34,357 nt of DNA, from positions 1 to 34,357 of the forward strand of contig NZ_JADEWT010000068.1 of the NCBI RefSeq assembly GCF_015207505.1. The letters are read 5' to 3'. The stretch is from Tychonema sp. LEGE 06208 (lineage in GTDB: Bacteria > Cyanobacteriota > Cyanobacteriia > Cyanobacteriales > Microcoleaceae). The notes below the pieces were generated by a model. The model saw only the letters and a list, made by a program, of their open reading frames with translations. It did not search any database and was not told the DNA's origin. The position numbers were made by a program, and so were the translations under genes. Positions 34,255 to 34,357 of this stretch are shown here, one piece after another. Every line of letters starts with the position of its first letter. Position 1 is the first letter of the stretch.

Positions 34255-34336
34255 GAGTTGACAAAACAAACTGAAAATGATATGTGAATTGAAAAGCCTG
34301 TTAAATTCTGACAATCAGGAAGAAGGAAGAAACCTT

Positions 34337-34357
34337 ATGCGCCCTCCCTTATGGCAT
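34337..34357 (+). CDS. Possible start of a further gene (cut by window end)
   Basis: ATG at 34337 (MRPPLWH...) is preceded by GGAAGAAGGAAGAAA at suitable distance. Seven codons are too few to judge; the run-off position after the phosphoketolase relic could hold the next operon gene. Confidence 0.2.

Overview
The window reads as chromosomal DNA of a filamentous, non-heterocystous-type cyanobacterium (Oscillatoriales, Microcoleus/Oscillatoria-like; this level of assignment is inference). Support comes from a light-independent protochlorophyllide reductase subunit (chlB), a GUN4-domain protein, a cyanobacterial-style rimP-nusA-ylxR-infB cluster, very frequent HIP1 octamers (GCGATCGC), heptamer-type short tandem repeats, multi-kinase sensor proteins, and Uma2 genes.

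Layout. 0-3.3 kb: the end of a membrane protein, a glycosyltransferase broken by one in-frame stop codon, a small unknown protein with a clear promoter and a CRISPR-repeat-like leader hairpin, and a four-helix membrane protein with a low-complexity tail. 3.7-9.8 kb (minus strand): the translation/transcription cluster rimP, nusA, ylxR, infB. Its upstream leader holds two mutually exclusive hairpins, and the rimP-nusA gap holds a three-stem RNA candidate. 10.2-12.0 kb: an unknown membrane protein with voltage-sensor-like helices, ending in a good intrinsic terminator. 12.6-16.1 kb (plus strand): a zinc-ribbon/Ser-Thr kinase/GUN4 fusion, an adenylate-kinase-family gene and rph, separated by tandem repeats. 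16.1-17.5 kb: a RelN/RelE-type toxin-antitoxin pair and an intact Uma2 gene. 17.5-23.1 kb: one 1837-residue Ser/Thr kinase-ATPase-GAF-histidine kinase. 23.2-24.6 kb: a TnpB-only IS200/IS605-type element with a divergent 46-residue ribbon-helix-helix gene. 25-27.4 kb: a KTSC-domain protein and chlB.

27.4-34.3 kb is a mosaic accessory region: a two-cold-shock-domain plus PD-(D/E)XK-like nuclease fusion, truncated DUF2283 and Uma2 genes abutting at a HIP1 site, a PPK2 polyphosphate kinase followed by a site that fits the integron attC pattern, a single-chain DUF262-DUF1524 (GmrSD-like) nuclease bracketed by 12-bp inverted repeats, about 1.1 kb of decayed sequence with clustered HIP1 sites, a UspA protein, and a phosphoketolase gene reduced to its two ends.

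How the genes work together: the 3.7-9.8 kb cluster serves ribosome maturation, transcription elongation/termination and translation initiation, with rph adding RNA 3'-end processing nearby. chlB and perhaps the GUN4 kinase connect to chlorophyll synthesis. The two large kinases are sensors of unknown input. The right third combines candidate defence nucleases with stress/energy genes (PPK2, UspA, phosphoketolase relic). The strongest candidates for something undescribed are the CSD-CSD-nuclease protein, the TnpB/RHH pair, the attC-like site, and the two RNA structures around rimP-nusA.
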